A DNA stretch of 64,000 nucleotides from CAMDPA01 sp965223035 (lineage in GTDB: Bacteria > Pseudomonadota > Alphaproteobacteria > Rhizobiales > Hyphomicrobiaceae): positions 2,108,001 to 2,172,000 of the forward strand of contig OZ244980.1 in the NCBI GenBank assembly GCA_965223035.1, in the 5' to 3' direction. The notes beneath the pieces were generated by a model, which was given only the letters and a program-made list of their open reading frames with translations, had not been told where the DNA came from and ran no database searches. Shown in pieces: positions 17,034-26,900 of the stretch; the stretch's first letter is position 1; each line of letters starts with the position of its first letter. Position numbers and translations under genes: made by a program.

Positions 17034-17074
17034 CGGCTGTTCATCAGAAGCGGAACGATCCCGATGAACAGCCG
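17034..17074. repeat. Diverged family A-like hairpin
   Basis: Arms CGGCTGTTCATC (17034-17045) and GATGAACAGCCG (17063-17074) pair perfectly. The loop GGAACGATCCC and the TAGAACAACC to the left are shared with family A, but both arms have changed together, so pairing rather than sequence is kept. Confidence 0.6.
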
Positions 17075-17159
17075 CAATCAAGCTCGATGATGGTCGAACG
17101 TTCTCATCTGACCGCCCGACAGCTGGAACCGAGGTGTCGTCGGTCGCAGAACCGGCATT

Positions 17160-17465
17160 TCAAGCGGCGGTCGCCGCCAGCGACGGGAACTCATCGGTTG
17201 CCGGCCGGGTGCCGGACAGATGAAGCAGACATGTGGTGCGCAGCATCGATGTGAAATTGGGCACCTCACCGCGAAGCTCGGTCACCTCGTCATGCAGCTT
17301 CGACAGGAACTTCGGCGTCGTGAGGCCTTGGTCTTCGGCAATTTTATCGAGCAGCTTCCAGAAAGCTGCTTCAAGCCGGATGCTGGTTGCGTGGCCCGAT
17401 AAGCGCACCGACCGCGTCACACATTCGAAACCGGCAGGGTCCTGATTTGCAAAAATCCGACACAT
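17160..17465 (-). CDS. Ribbon-helix-helix domain protein, 101 aa
   Basis: Residues 18-60 (RSVRLSGHATSIRLEAAFWKLLDKIAEDQGLTTPKFLSKLHDEV) match the RHH_4-type ribbon-helix-helix domain of alphaproteobacteria, a small dimeric DNA-binding fold; the first strand is SVRLSGHATSIRL. The C-terminal tail (FTSMLRTTCLLHL) is less conserved. The ATG at 17465 has a strong ribosome site (CAGGAGGACG). There is no toxin partner next to it, so it is more likely a stand-alone regulator than an antitoxin. The target is unknown. Confidence 0.7.
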   Translation of the reverse strand: MCRIFANQDPAGFECVTRSVRLSGHATSIRLEAAFWKLLDKIAEDQGLTTPKFLSKLHDEVTELRGEVPNFTSMLRTTCLLHLSGTRPATDEFPSLAATAA

Positions 17466-17598
17466 CGCGTCCTCCTGTGCAATCTCCAAATCATTCGACG
17501 ACGTTGGTTTCGTGTCAAGGCGCGCGCTGGTGTGCACGTAATTCTGGTATGCAGGCAGGCTGGTGGTGCGAAAATCGGGCGCAGGCCATGGTTGATCG

Positions 17599-18588
17599 TT
17601 AAACCGCGACCACCGGCGCGATGCCGGGTGGGAAGATGTCCTCCGGCTGCGCGAGCCGCTGGGCGATGCCCTGCTGGTAGGCGTAGGAGAGGAAAGCTTC
17701 CAGGGTGGTTCGGTTGGCGTCGATCCCGAACGGGAAGATGTCTTCGCCGAACTCTTCCTGCAGCGTTTCCAAGTAATGGGGTAGCCATGGCACCGGGTAG
17801 CGCGAGGCGCTGGCATAGCGCAGGCGCCGCAGGCTGAGGCGTTTGGCTTCGTCGAACGCCAGATAAAGATTGCGTGCGATCCACGGGTGGTCGGCCAGCA
17901 GATCTTTGCGCATCGCTATGATGTGCATGATCGGATAGATCCCGGTGCGCCGATAATAGCGCATCTCTTGATCGCGATAATCGGGAAAAAGTTGTGCCAC
18001 GTTGGGGTGCCGCGCTCGGAACGCCGATGGCACGCTTGCCGTCATTGCCGCGTCGATCTCGCCACTGATCAGCATATGGTTGAGCGTCTTGGTCGGTTCG
18101 CGGGTCAAGCTGAGCCCTTCGGGCAGCGCGATGTCCACCTTCTCGGTGCGGCCGGCGGTCTCGATGCCGGCCTGGACCCACTCGATGCTGGTCAGCGGTA
18201 CGCCCGCCTCATGCGCCAGCCAACCGCGCGAATAGACGGCCGCCGTCTGTGCCCATTCCGGCACGCCGACCCGTTTGCCTTTGAGGTCGGAGGCTGTGCG
18301 GATGCCGGCGTTGACGTTGATGTAAAACGACGACAGACGAAACACCCGCGATGCAAACACCGGCAAGCCGATAATATCGGCGTCAGGCGCCGTGGCTTGG
18401 GCGATGAACTTGGCGAACGACATCTCGCTCACATGCCACTCGCGGCGCGCAGCAAAGCGGGCAAAGATCTCGTGCAGATCGAGATCGAGCCAGATCGGCT
18501 CGACGCCGGCCGCCGTGACCTTGCCGGTGCGGAAATCGCGAAAGTGGTCGTAGTCGGTCAGCGCGATCGTGATTGGGATCTTGCTCAA
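17599..18588 (-). CDS. 4,5-dihydroxyphthalate decarboxylase-like protein (PBP fold), 329 aa
   Basis: The sequence follows the Pht5-like family throughout: PITIALTDYDHFRDFRTGKV at the start, HVSEMSFAKFIAQ, DIIGLPVFASRVFRLSSFYIN, DLKGKRVGVPEWAQTAAVYSRGWLAHEAGV and the end EFGEDIFPFGIDANRTTLEAFLSYAYQQG. Members adopt a type II binding-protein fold but lack signal peptides; the founding enzyme decarboxylates 4,5-dihydroxyphthalate, while most relatives are uncharacterised. I favour a TTG start at 18588 with AGGAAGC upstream, giving the family N-terminus; an ATG at 18660 would add 24 residues and overlap the upstream SDR gene. The two are probably co-transcribed. Confidence 0.75.
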   Translation of the reverse strand: MSKIPITIALTDYDHFRDFRTGKVTAAGVEPIWLDLDLHEIFARFAARREWHVSEMSFAKFIAQATAPDADIIGLPVFASRVFRLSSFYINVNAGIRTASDLKGKRVGVPEWAQTAAVYSRGWLAHEAGVPLTSIEWVQAGIETAGRTEKVDIALPEGLSLTREPTKTLNHMLISGEIDAAMTASVPSAFRARHPNVAQLFPDYRDQEMRYYRRTGIYPIMHIIAMRKDLLADHPWIARNLYLAFDEAKRLSLRRLRYASASRYPVPWLPHYLETLQEEFGEDIFPFGIDANRTTLEAFLSYAYQQGIAQRLAQPEDIFPPGIAPVVAV

Positions 18589-18634
18589 CGGTTCGCTTCC
18601 TGCGGTTCGCCGGCCGTCGCATCGGCTTTTGGCC

Positions 18635-19417
18635 TTACACCAGAGCGGGATACGCGCCACCGTCCAAATGAATGTTCATGCCGGTGATGAAGCCTGCGTG
18701 CTGTGAGCACAAAAAGGCGCAGGTTGCACCGAACTCCGAAGGCTGTCCGTAGCGGCCGGCGGGGATCTGCGAGACCTGGTCGGCGCGGGCCTGCTCCCGG
18801 GTCCAACCCTTGAGCTTCATCATGCGTTCGGCCAGTTGTTTTTGCCGATCGGTATCGAAGCGCTCCGGCAGCAGATTGTTGAAGGTCACGTTGTGCTTGG
18901 CGAAATCACGGCTGATGCCCTTCATCACGGCGGTGAGGCCGGATCGAGCCCCCGAGGACAAGGCTTGATGAGCCCTCGGCGTGGTCACCATCGCCGAGGT
19001 GATGTTGATCACGCGGCCGAATTGGCGGTCGCGCATGGCTGGCAGCACAGCTTGGGTCAGCATCAAGGCGGCGACCATGTTGCCTTCCAGTCCCTTCATC
19101 CAATCCTCATGCGAGGTCTCCAATATCGCCTTGGGGCTCGGCCCGGCATTGTTGTTGATGAGGATGTCCGGTGTCGCACACGTGGCCAACAGCTTCTCGC
19201 GTCCATCGGAGGTGGTGATGTCGGCCTGCACCGCGCCGATCGAGACTGCGGGGTATTTGGCCTTCATTTCGGTTTGCGTGGATGAGAGCCGCTCGGCGTC
19301 AAGGCCATTGATGACGACGTTGACGCCCTCGCTGGCCAGAGCTTCGGCGCAGGCGCGGCCGAGCCCGCGGCTGGAAGCGCATAAAAGGGCGGTACGTCCT
19401 GCGATGCCGAGATCCAT
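18635..19417 (-). CDS. SDR-family protein lacking the standard Tyr/Lys, 260 aa
   Basis: A Rossmann NAD(P)-binding start (GRTALLCASSRGLGRACAEALASEGVNVV), NNNAG at 88-92 and Ser141 in INITSAM identify a short-chain dehydrogenase. Where YxxxK is expected, the sequence reads QALSSGARSG, with Ser and Arg in place of Tyr and Lys. Relatives with the same change exist among enzymes labelled 3-oxoacyl-ACP reductase, so this may be a subfamily trait, but catalysis must differ from the classic mechanism. The ATG at 19417 has AGGGAGGAATCGCAAC upstream. It precedes the Pht5-like gene with a 46-base gap. Confidence 0.85.
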   Translation of the reverse strand: MDLGIAGRTALLCASSRGLGRACAEALASEGVNVVINGLDAERLSSTQTEMKAKYPAVSIGAVQADITTSDGREKLLATCATPDILINNNAGPSPKAILETSHEDWMKGLEGNMVAALMLTQAVLPAMRDRQFGRVINITSAMVTTPRAHQALSSGARSGLTAVMKGISRDFAKHNVTFNNLLPERFDTDRQKQLAERMMKLKGWTREQARADQVSQIPAGRYGQPSEFGATCAFLCSQHAGFITGMNIHLDGGAYPALV

Positions 19418-19575
19418 GTTGCGATTCCTCCCTAGGTATCTGACTCTGGCGCGGTCTGATGCGACGCGCCTCACGGGGCCGGCTCTTGCGGCTTGACGGC
19501 TGCGCGCCTTCATAAGAGCGTGAAGCATAGTCCCGCCCGCACCGAGATCATAGGCCTTGCAGGAGCATTAAGCTG

Positions 19576-20625
19576 ATGACGTCCGCTCCTACGCTTCCCT
19601 TGCTGCCGACCACCGTTGTGGGAAGCTATCCTCAACCTGACTGGCTGATCGACCGCGCCGCGTTGATGTCCGGGCCGGTTCCACGCACCCGCCGGCGCGA
19701 GATCTGGCGTGTCGATGAAGCCTATCTGGGCGCCGCGCAGGATGATGCGACCAGGCTTGCGATCCGCGACATGGAGCTGGCTGGGATCGACATCGTCACC
19801 GACGGGGAGATGCGGCGGGAAAGCTACTCCAACCGGTTTGCGACCGCGCTTGAGGGCATTGACGACGACACGCCCGCGATGCTGCAGCCGCGACGGGCCG
19901 GGCGCCCGACCGCGGTGCCGCGTGTCGTCGGGCCGATCGGTTGGCCCGGCCCGGTGGAAGCGGAGGATGTGCGCTTCTTACGTGCGCACACCGACCGTGC
20001 CGCGAAGATCACGCTGCCCGGTCCGTTCACAATGGCGCAACAGGTGGTGGACGAGCACTATCGGGATCTCGAAGCGCTGACGATGGATTTTGCCGCAGCC
20101 GTCAATCAGGAGCTGCACGCGTTGGTGGCGGCCGGGGCCGATGTGATACAGCTCGATGAGCCGTGGTTGCGCAACAACCCGGAGGCAGCCCGGAAGTTCG
20201 CGGTCCGCGCGATCGATCGCGCGCTGCAGGGGTTGACCGTCGAAACCGCTGTTCATTTGTGCTTCGGCTATGCCCAGCTGGTCAAAGACAAGCCGGCGGG
20301 CTACGCCTTTCTGCCCGAGCTCGCCGGGTCATCTGCCAAGCAAATCTCAATCGAGGCCGCGCAGCCGCGGATCGATCTGGGCATCTTATCCCAGCTCGCA
20401 GACAAGACCGTCATTTTGGGCGTGATCGATCTGTCCGACCCGGAGGTGGAGCCGGCCGCGACGGTCGCGCAGCGGATCACAGCCGCGCTGGCTTACGTTC
20501 CGGCCGAGCAGATGATCGTGGCGCCGGACTGCGGCATGAAGTATCTGCCGCGTTCCACCGCCTTCGGCAAGCTCAAGGCACTCGTCGACGGTGCCGCCTT
20601 GGTGCGCCGCGAGCTCGGCGGCTGA
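19576..20625 (+). CDS. MetE C-terminal-domain-like methyltransferase, 349 aa
   Basis: A single B12-independent methionine synthase catalytic domain. The zinc ligands are all present: His227 and Cys229 (VHLCFGY), Glu260 (ISIEAAQ) and Cys319 (APDCGMKYL). The first strand TTVVGSYPQPDWL and DIVTDGEMRRESYSNRF also fit. At 349 aa it lacks the N-terminal half of full MetE (about 750 aa), so it belongs to the short archaeal/proteobacterial group whose methyl donor is often not known. It diverges from the SDR gene and is followed by repeats. A role in methyl transfer within the local catabolic gene group is possible but unproven. Confidence 0.85.
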   Translation: MTSAPTLPLLPTTVVGSYPQPDWLIDRAALMSGPVPRTRRREIWRVDEAYLGAAQDDATRLAIRDMELAGIDIVTDGEMRRESYSNRFATALEGIDDDTPAMLQPRRAGRPTAVPRVVGPIGWPGPVEAEDVRFLRAHTDRAAKITLPGPFTMAQQVVDEHYRDLEALTMDFAAAVNQELHALVAAGADVIQLDEPWLRNNPEAARKFAVRAIDRALQGLTVETAVHLCFGYAQLVKDKPAGYAFLPELAGSSAKQISIEAAQPRIDLGILSQLADKTVILGVIDLSDPEVEPAATVAQRITAALAYVPAEQMIVAPDCGMKYLPRSTAFGKLKALVDGAALVRRELGG

Positions 20626-20648
20626 GCGCTGAGCCATACACTCTGTTA

Positions 20649-20708
20649 TACAGCAACCTGCCTTTAATCGGAATCGGAACGATCCCGATTAAAGGCGCGA
20701 TGATCTAG
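20649..20708. repeat. Family A repeat, single-hairpin form
   Basis: Starts after TA at 20649, continues CAGCAACCTGCC, has the standard CTTTAATCGG/CCGATTAAAG hairpin and ends GATGATCTAG. It directly abuts a family B copy, sharing the edge at 20705-20708. Confidence 0.85.
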
Positions 20709-20821
20709 CGTTTCAAAGTCCGCTGGCATCATCCCGCTCCCCGGCCCTGTTGCTCCGCCTCGTCAGCCGGGGCGGGCGAGCCGGCCGGCACGGCTGATCC
20801 GCCTTAGGCGGACATGATCTA
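20709..20821. repeat. Family B repeat
   Basis: GCGTTTCAAAGTCCGCTGG to GCGGACATGATCTA. The last three bases (CTA, 20819-20821) are the TAG stop of the converging alpha/beta hydrolase gene on the minus strand. Confidence 0.75.
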
Positions 20822-21763
20822 ACGATGCGCCACAACCCAGGCGTCGAGCATGCGGTTGAAGGCAGCGGGGTGCTCGCGGTAAACGAAGTGACCGGAGCGG
20901 TTGAACACCCGCACCTCGGTCTCGCGCTGGTGCTTCATGAACATTTCGATCAACAGCAGACCCGACTCGAAATCAGCGCCGGGATCATTGCGTCCCCAGA
21001 CGATCAGCGTCGGGCACGGCATGCCTTCGGTCAACAGCCAGCGGTGCACCTCCGCCTTTTGCCGAAACAGCTCCGGTACGAACCGCTTGTTATGCAAACC
21101 GCCGCTCATCTTGGCGACGGCGGCTTGGTTCTTCTCGGTCAGGGCGATCGTCAAGGCGTCGTCCACCCAGGCTTCGGTGACCACCGCCGGGTGAAAGGAA
21201 TAGGCCTCGAGGTACCAGCGGATCGATTCGCGCGTTGCTTGCGGAGGCGGCCGGTTGCGGACCATCACGTGGGTCCGCGTCGTGCCGGGCGACAGGGTCC
21301 CCGATGACACGCAGATGCTGGACTTGACCAAGTCCGGCCGTTCCATGGTGATGCGGGTGACGATGTAGCCGCCGCGGGAGTGACCGACCAGGTGATAGGG
21401 CTTGTTCCCGAGCGCGTCCAAAAACGCGATGACATGCTGGACGCTGGCATGCATCGTGTAGTCGTTATCGGACTTCGGATTGTCGGTGTAGCCCTGGCCC
21501 AAGCGGTCCAGCGCAATGACGTTGTGATAGCGCGCGAGCGCAGGAAAATTGAGCTCCCAGGACCGCGCCGAGCTGGAGCCGTCGGTCGCACCCATTTGCA
21601 CCCCGTGAACGAACACGATGGGTTGCCCTTCTCCTTGCTCGAAGTAGCGGGTTTTGATCCCATCCACCTCGATCCAACGGGCCTCGCCCATGTCCACCGA
21701 CGTGGGTGTGAAGGTCTCCGAGCCACGGTCCGGTGCCGTTACTGCTGCTGAGCTAGTTGCCAT
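20819..21763 (-). CDS. Alpha/beta hydrolase, 314 aa (paralogue 1)
   Basis: An alpha/beta-hydrolase fold with oxyanion segment IVFVHGVQMG (49-58), nucleophile elbow VGHSRGGYIVTR (Ser129), a likely acid in VWGRNDPGADF and His in FNRSGHFVYREHPAAFNR. The gene overlaps the end of the upstream hydrolase gene by 11 bases; the two proteins are clearly related, so this is a duplicated, co-translated pair. Proteins of this class hydrolyse esters or C-C bonds in ring-cleavage pathways; the substrate cannot be read from sequence. The stop codon is formed by the edge of a family B repeat. Confidence 0.85.
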   Translation of the reverse strand: MATSSAAVTAPDRGSETFTPTSVDMGEARWIEVDGIKTRYFEQGEGQPIVFVHGVQMGATDGSSSARSWELNFPALARYHNVIALDRLGQGYTDNPKSDNDYTMHASVQHVIAFLDALGNKPYHLVGHSRGGYIVTRITMERPDLVKSSICVSSGTLSPGTTRTHVMVRNRPPPQATRESIRWYLEAYSFHPAVVTEAWVDDALTIALTEKNQAAVAKMSGGLHNKRFVPELFRQKAEVHRWLLTEGMPCPTLIVWGRNDPGADFESGLLLIEMFMKHQRETEVRVFNRSGHFVYREHPAAFNRMLDAWVVAHR

Positions 21764-22649
21764 AGCCCACCCCTTCGATGAACTCCGTGACGACGCGATT
21801 GAACGCGGTGGGACGCTCGCGGAAGCTGTAGTGTCCGGCTTGATTAAAAACGTGCAGCTGCGTGCGATGCTGGTGTTTGGCGATCAGGTCGTAGAGTGCG
21901 AGGCCTTGGGCCAGAGGCGCGGTCGGGTCGTTATAGCCCCAAACCAGCAGCGTTGGCCGTTCCAAGCCGGTGCTGTCGAGCCGGGCGAACAGATCGTCTC
22001 TGTCGTCGACCAGCTCCGGGAGAAAGCGGGTGACGAGCAGGCCTTCACCGGACATCTTGGCAATCGCTGCTTGGGTTTTGGCCGCGCTATTGAGGTCTTG
22101 CGCATGCTGCAGCCAGTCTTCGCTGATGTGGTCGGGCCGATAGGAGTAGTGCTCGGCGATGAAACGCGCTGCTTCGAGCGTGCCCGGTTGATGAGGATTG
22201 GTGGCGAACACCACGTCGTTGCGACCGGGGCCGGGGGCGACGGTGTTGGAATCGACGATCACACAGCTTTCCACGAGAGCAGGTTCATCCAGTGTAACCC
22301 GCGTCACCACGTAACCGCCCCGACTATGTCCAACCAAATTGTACGGACCAACAGCGAGCGTTCGCAAAAACCGTTTCACATGGCGCACGGCGGCGGCCAT
22401 CGTCCAATCCTGGTCTGACGTTGGATTGCCGGTGACACCCTGGCCGAGGCGATCGAGCGCAATGACGTGGAACCGCTGCGCCAGGGCAGCGAAATTCAGC
22501 TGGAAATCCTCCGCGCTGTTGCCACCGGAGGCATCGCCCATGGTTCCGCCATGGACCAACACCACGGTGCGGCCCGTTCCGGCCGCGACATACCGCGTTC
22601 GAACGTCATCGACGTCGACCCACTTTTCTTCATGCTGCTTGAACACCAT
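21753..22649 (-). CDS. Alpha/beta hydrolase, 298 aa (paralogue 2)
   Basis: Same fold and motifs as the downstream copy: VVLVHGGTMGDASGGNSAEDFQLNF, elbow VGHSRGGYVVTRVTLDEPALV, acid in LVWGYNDPTAP and FNQAGHYSFRERPTAFNRVV. Retained identity across the cap region suggests related but not identical substrates. The ATG at 22649 has GGGAGGCATC before it. It is the first gene of the two-gene unit and diverges from the aldo/keto reductase. A small hairpin lies in the 217-base gap upstream (about 22734-22775). Confidence 0.85.
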   Translation of the reverse strand: MVFKQHEEKWVDVDDVRTRYVAAGTGRTVVLVHGGTMGDASGGNSAEDFQLNFAALAQRFHVIALDRLGQGVTGNPTSDQDWTMAAAVRHVKRFLRTLAVGPYNLVGHSRGGYVVTRVTLDEPALVESCVIVDSNTVAPGPGRNDVVFATNPHQPGTLEAARFIAEHYSYRPDHISEDWLQHAQDLNSAAKTQAAIAKMSGEGLLVTRFLPELVDDRDDLFARLDSTGLERPTLLVWGYNDPTAPLAQGLALYDLIAKHQHRTQLHVFNQAGHYSFRERPTAFNRVVTEFIEGVGYGN

Positions 22650-22866
22650 GATGCCTCCCTGGTGATGGCACCGTCTCACCGCACGACCTTGAAGGCGCGG
22701 GCGTGATCGCAGCACAGCCCATGGAACAGGGCAAGCTTCAACTGCTTGGGGAATGCGGCAGTTGAAGGTGTCAGTCTGGTTGCTGATGGCCTATTTTGCG
22801 TTGGTGAGCAGCGTATGGATGAAGCCGTGTCACGGGTTGGCACGATGAGCCGATTGGATTGAGACG

Positions 22867-23859
22867 ATGGAACAGCGCAAGCTTGGCCAATCTGGCCTGG
22901 CGGTATCGGTTCTGGGGTTCGGTTGTGGCAACGTCGGCGGTTTAATGACCCGCGGCAGCTCAAGCGACCAGGATCGCGCCATCGGGATCGCCCTTGAACA
23001 CGGTATCAACTATTTCGACACCGCGGCGCAATACGGCAGCGGCGCGTCCGAGCAAAACCTGGGCCGGTCGTTGCAGGCCTACCGCGCACAGGCCATCGTC
23101 GGCTCGAAAGTCAAGGTGCCACCGGTCGAACCGGCCCAAATCGGACCCGTGATCGAAGCTGCCCTCAATGAGAGTCTCAAGCGGTTGCAGCGTGAGACGC
23201 TCGACGTTTTCACGGTTCACAACGCCATATCGACGGTGCCGCGGATCGGATGTCTGCTGCCGGAGCATGTGTTGGATGTGGTGGTGCCGACCCTTCATCG
23301 GTTGGCGCAGGCCGGTAAGATCCGCTTTTTTGGCATGACGGCGCTCGGCGATACCGAGGCGCTGACCCGTTTGATTGAGGCCCGTGTCTTTACCAGTGCG
23401 CAGGTTCCGCTCAACTTGCTCAACCCAAGTGCCTCCCATGAGGTGCCCGAGGACTATCCGGCCCAGAACTACGATCGCCTGCTGGTGCGGATGATGGAGG
23501 CTCACATCGGTGGAATTGGCATTCGCGTGCTGGCCGGTGGCGCGTTGGTCGAAGCAGAGCCACACCCGTTGGCCAGGGGCTTTGTCGATCCGATGGGCAC
23601 CGGTTCGAGTTTCGGTGCGGATCTTGAACGGGCGCAGCGGTTTGCCGCGCTCGTGGCGGATGGCCATGCGGCTAGTCTAGCCCATGCGGCGCTGCGCTAC
23701 GCGATCGCGAACCGGGCGCTGTCGACGATCCTCGTCGGGGTGTCTGATCCGGAGCAACTGGCCGATGCCATCGCCGCGGCTGAGGCCGGGCCGCTATCGA
23801 CCGCCGGTCTGGCGCGTGCCGCCCAGATCCAAGCCGGCTTCGCCGGCGAGCCGCGGTAA
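22867..23859 (+). CDS. Aldo/keto reductase, 330 aa
   Basis: The AKR catalytic tetrad is intact: Asp51 and Tyr56 (GINYFDTAAQYGSG), Lys81 (IVGSKVKV) and His118 (FTVHNA). The C-terminal half has the NADPH-binding segment ALSTILVGVSDPEQLADAIAAAE. It is an NADPH-dependent cytoplasmic carbonyl reductase of the YeaE/YajO-like broad group; the substrate is unknown. It diverges from the paired hydrolases and converges on dnaE. Confidence 0.9.
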   Translation: MEQRKLGQSGLAVSVLGFGCGNVGGLMTRGSSSDQDRAIGIALEHGINYFDTAAQYGSGASEQNLGRSLQAYRAQAIVGSKVKVPPVEPAQIGPVIEAALNESLKRLQRETLDVFTVHNAISTVPRIGCLLPEHVLDVVVPTLHRLAQAGKIRFFGMTALGDTEALTRLIEARVFTSAQVPLNLLNPSASHEVPEDYPAQNYDRLLVRMMEAHIGGIGIRVLAGGALVEAEPHPLARGFVDPMGTGSSFGADLERAQRFAALVADGHAASLAHAALRYAIANRALSTILVGVSDPEQLADAIAAAEAGPLSTAGLARAAQIQAGFAGEPR

Positions 23860-23977
23860 AGCACGATGTCAAAGCTGGACGTGTGCACGCCTGCTGCGCC
23901 GGGTGACCGGTGCGCCGCTTGAACGCATCACCTCGCGGCGCCCATCCGTCCGTCGGTGCAATCAAGACGATTGTGTC

Positions 23978-26900
23978 CTACTCATCAGCCATCAAAGTGA
24001 CACCCCGCACCGTCGCCATCCGTCCGCTTTGGGCCGGTGAAACATCGAAACGGCCGGGAAGCGCCAGCTCAAGTTCACAGTTCTCATCGACCAGTGGTAA
24101 CACCAGTCGAATTTCACCCCGCCCCGGCTGCAGATGGTCGCGCAGCTCTGCCACCGCCTCGGACCAGGTCTGAGTGCTCATCGATGATGGATCGAACACA
24201 ATCTTGACGGTGCGCACGACGTTGCCGACCGCCTTGTCGAGCGCTTCCATGCGTTCCACCCGCAGCTTCACGGTGTCGCCGTCCACCCGCTCCGCCGACA
24301 CCGACAGCAAGACCGGTGTGCCCGCGGTCAACAGCTCGCGGTTGGCAGCCAACGTATCAGCGAAGATGATCGCCTCGAATTGTCCGCTGGCGTCCGTAAA
24401 CACGGCAAACGCGAACGCATTGCCTTTGGCGGACTTGCGCTCGCGGGCGGAGACCACGATCGCGGCCAGGCGCGCGCTGGCCCCGCCGGCGTCGATGCTG
24501 GCCTCAAACTCCGCATAGCGCTTGACCTTGAGGCTGGCCAGCGTCGCCTCGTATTCATCGAGCGGGTGACCCGACAGATAAAAGCCGATGGCTTCGAACT
24601 CCTTTTCCAGACGCTCCATTGCGGTCCAGTTGCGCACCGGCCGGATGTCGACCGTGGCCGCGCTATCGGCTCCGGCCCCGCCACCGAACAGATCGGCGGT
24701 TCCCGTTGCTGCCAACTCCGCCAGCCGATTGGCCAACGCGATGATCTGTTCGACGTTGCCATGGACAGCCGCCCGGTTTGGCTCCAGCGCGTCGAAGGCG
24801 CCGCCGGCGGCCAATGTCTCCAGGGCGCGCTTGTTGAGCGCCTTCGGATTGAGACGACGGGCGAAGTCGGACAGATCCTTAAACGGGCCGGCCTGGCCGC
24901 GCTCGGTGACGATGGTTTCGACCGCCGCCTGACCGATGTTTTTCATTGCCGCCAAGGCATAGCGCACCGCGCCTGGGGCTTCGCTGGTGCCCGGCTCGGC
25001 CGTGAATTCCACCGCCGAAGCATTCACGCACGGCGGCAGCACGCCGATACCTGATTTGCGCGCTTCTGCGGCAAAGCTGGCGAGCTTATCGGTGTTCGCC
25101 ATGTCGAGCGTCATCGAGGCGGCAAGAAACTCCTCGCGGTAATGGGCCTTGAGATAGGCGGTATGGTAGCTCACCAGCGCATAGGCCGCGGCATGGGACT
25201 TGTTGAAGCCGTAGCCGGCAAATTTGTCGACCAGCTCGAAAAGGTAGACGGCGTCGTCCTTCTTCACGCCATTGTTGACGGCACCTTCAACGAACAGCGC
25301 CTGCTGCTTGGCCATTTCGTTCTTGTCTTTCTTGCCCATGGCGCGACGCAACAGATCGGCCTGGCCAAGGCTGTAGCCGGCCATCACCTGGGCAATCTGC
25401 ATCACCTGCTCTTGGTAAATGATGACGCCGTAGGTCTCGCTCAGGATGCCTTCGAGCAGCGGGTGCAGGCAATCGACGGGTTCCTCGCCATGCTTGCGAT
25501 TGATGTAGGTGGGGATGTTGTCCATCGGGCCGGGCCGATACAGCGCCACCATGGCGATGATGTCTTCGAACCGGTCGGGCTTCAGGCGCTTGAGGCTGTC
25601 GCGCATGCCGGTGGATTCCAGCTGGAACACCCCAACCGTATCGGCGCGCGACAACAAGTCGAACGTGTCGCGGTCATCGAGTGGCAAGGTCGCCAAGTCG
25701 ATAGCGGCCCCGCGACCGCCTTTGATCAGCGCCAGCGCCTTCTCCAGCACGGTCAAGGTTTTGAGGCCAAGGAAATCGAACTTTACGAGGCCCGCCGCCT
25801 CGACCATCTTCCAGTTGAACTGGGTGACGGGCATGTTGGATTTGGGGTCGCGATAAAGCGGCACCAACTCGGCGAGCGGCCGGTCACCAATGACGATACC
25901 GGCGGCGTGGGTTGAGGCGTGACGGTAGAGGCCTTCAAGCTTCAGGGAAATTTCGATCAAGCGGGCGACCATCGGGTCGTTGTCGCGCTCCTCTTGGAGA
26001 CGCGGCTCGCCCTCGATCGCCTCAGCCAAGGTGACGGGGTTGGCCGGATTGTTAGGCACCAACTTGGTCAGCCGGTCCACTTGACCGTAGGGCATCTGCA
26101 GGACGCGACCAACATCGCGCAGCACCGCCCGGGCCTGTAGCTTGCCATGGGTGATAATCTGAGCGACCCGGTCGCGGCCGTATTTTTGTTGCACGTAGCG
26201 GATCGTCCGCTCGCGGTTGTCTTGGCAGAAGTCGATGTCGAAATCCGGCATCGACACCCGCTCCGGGTTCAAGAAGCGCTCAAACAGCAAGCCAAAGCGC
26301 AATGGATCCAAGTCGGTGATGGTCAGCGACCATGCCACCAGCGAGCCCGCCCCCGACCCGCGACCGGGGCCGACCGCGACGCCGTTGGCTTTCGACCATT
26401 TGATAAAGTCCGCGACGATCAGGAAGTAGCCGGGGAATTTCATGCCGGTGATGATATCGAGCTCGTAGGCAAGCCGCTGTTCGTAATCATCGCGGGTGAA
26501 CCCCTCCGCTAAGGGGTTGATCTCGAGCCGCTTGTCCAAGCCCTCCTCGGCCTGCCGCTTGAGCTCGGCCGCTTCCGCCCGCAGCCGCTCGTCATCGTCG
26601 CTGGCCGCTTGAAGTTCGACAAAGCTTGGCAGTATCGGCTTGCGGTCAACCGGCCGCCACGCGCAGCGGCGGGCAATCTCCACCGTGTTCGTCAGCGCTT
26701 CAGGTAGATCGGCAAACAGCTCAGCCATTGCGGCGGGTGGTTTGAAGCCATGCTCGCGGGTGACCCGTCGCCGGTTGTCTTCCACCACGTAATTGCCGCC
26801 GGCGATGCACAGGAGGGCATCATGGGCTTCATAGTCGTCTGGCTCGGCGAAATACACCTCGTTGGTCGCCACCAGCGGCAACTGGCTGTCATAGGCCAAG

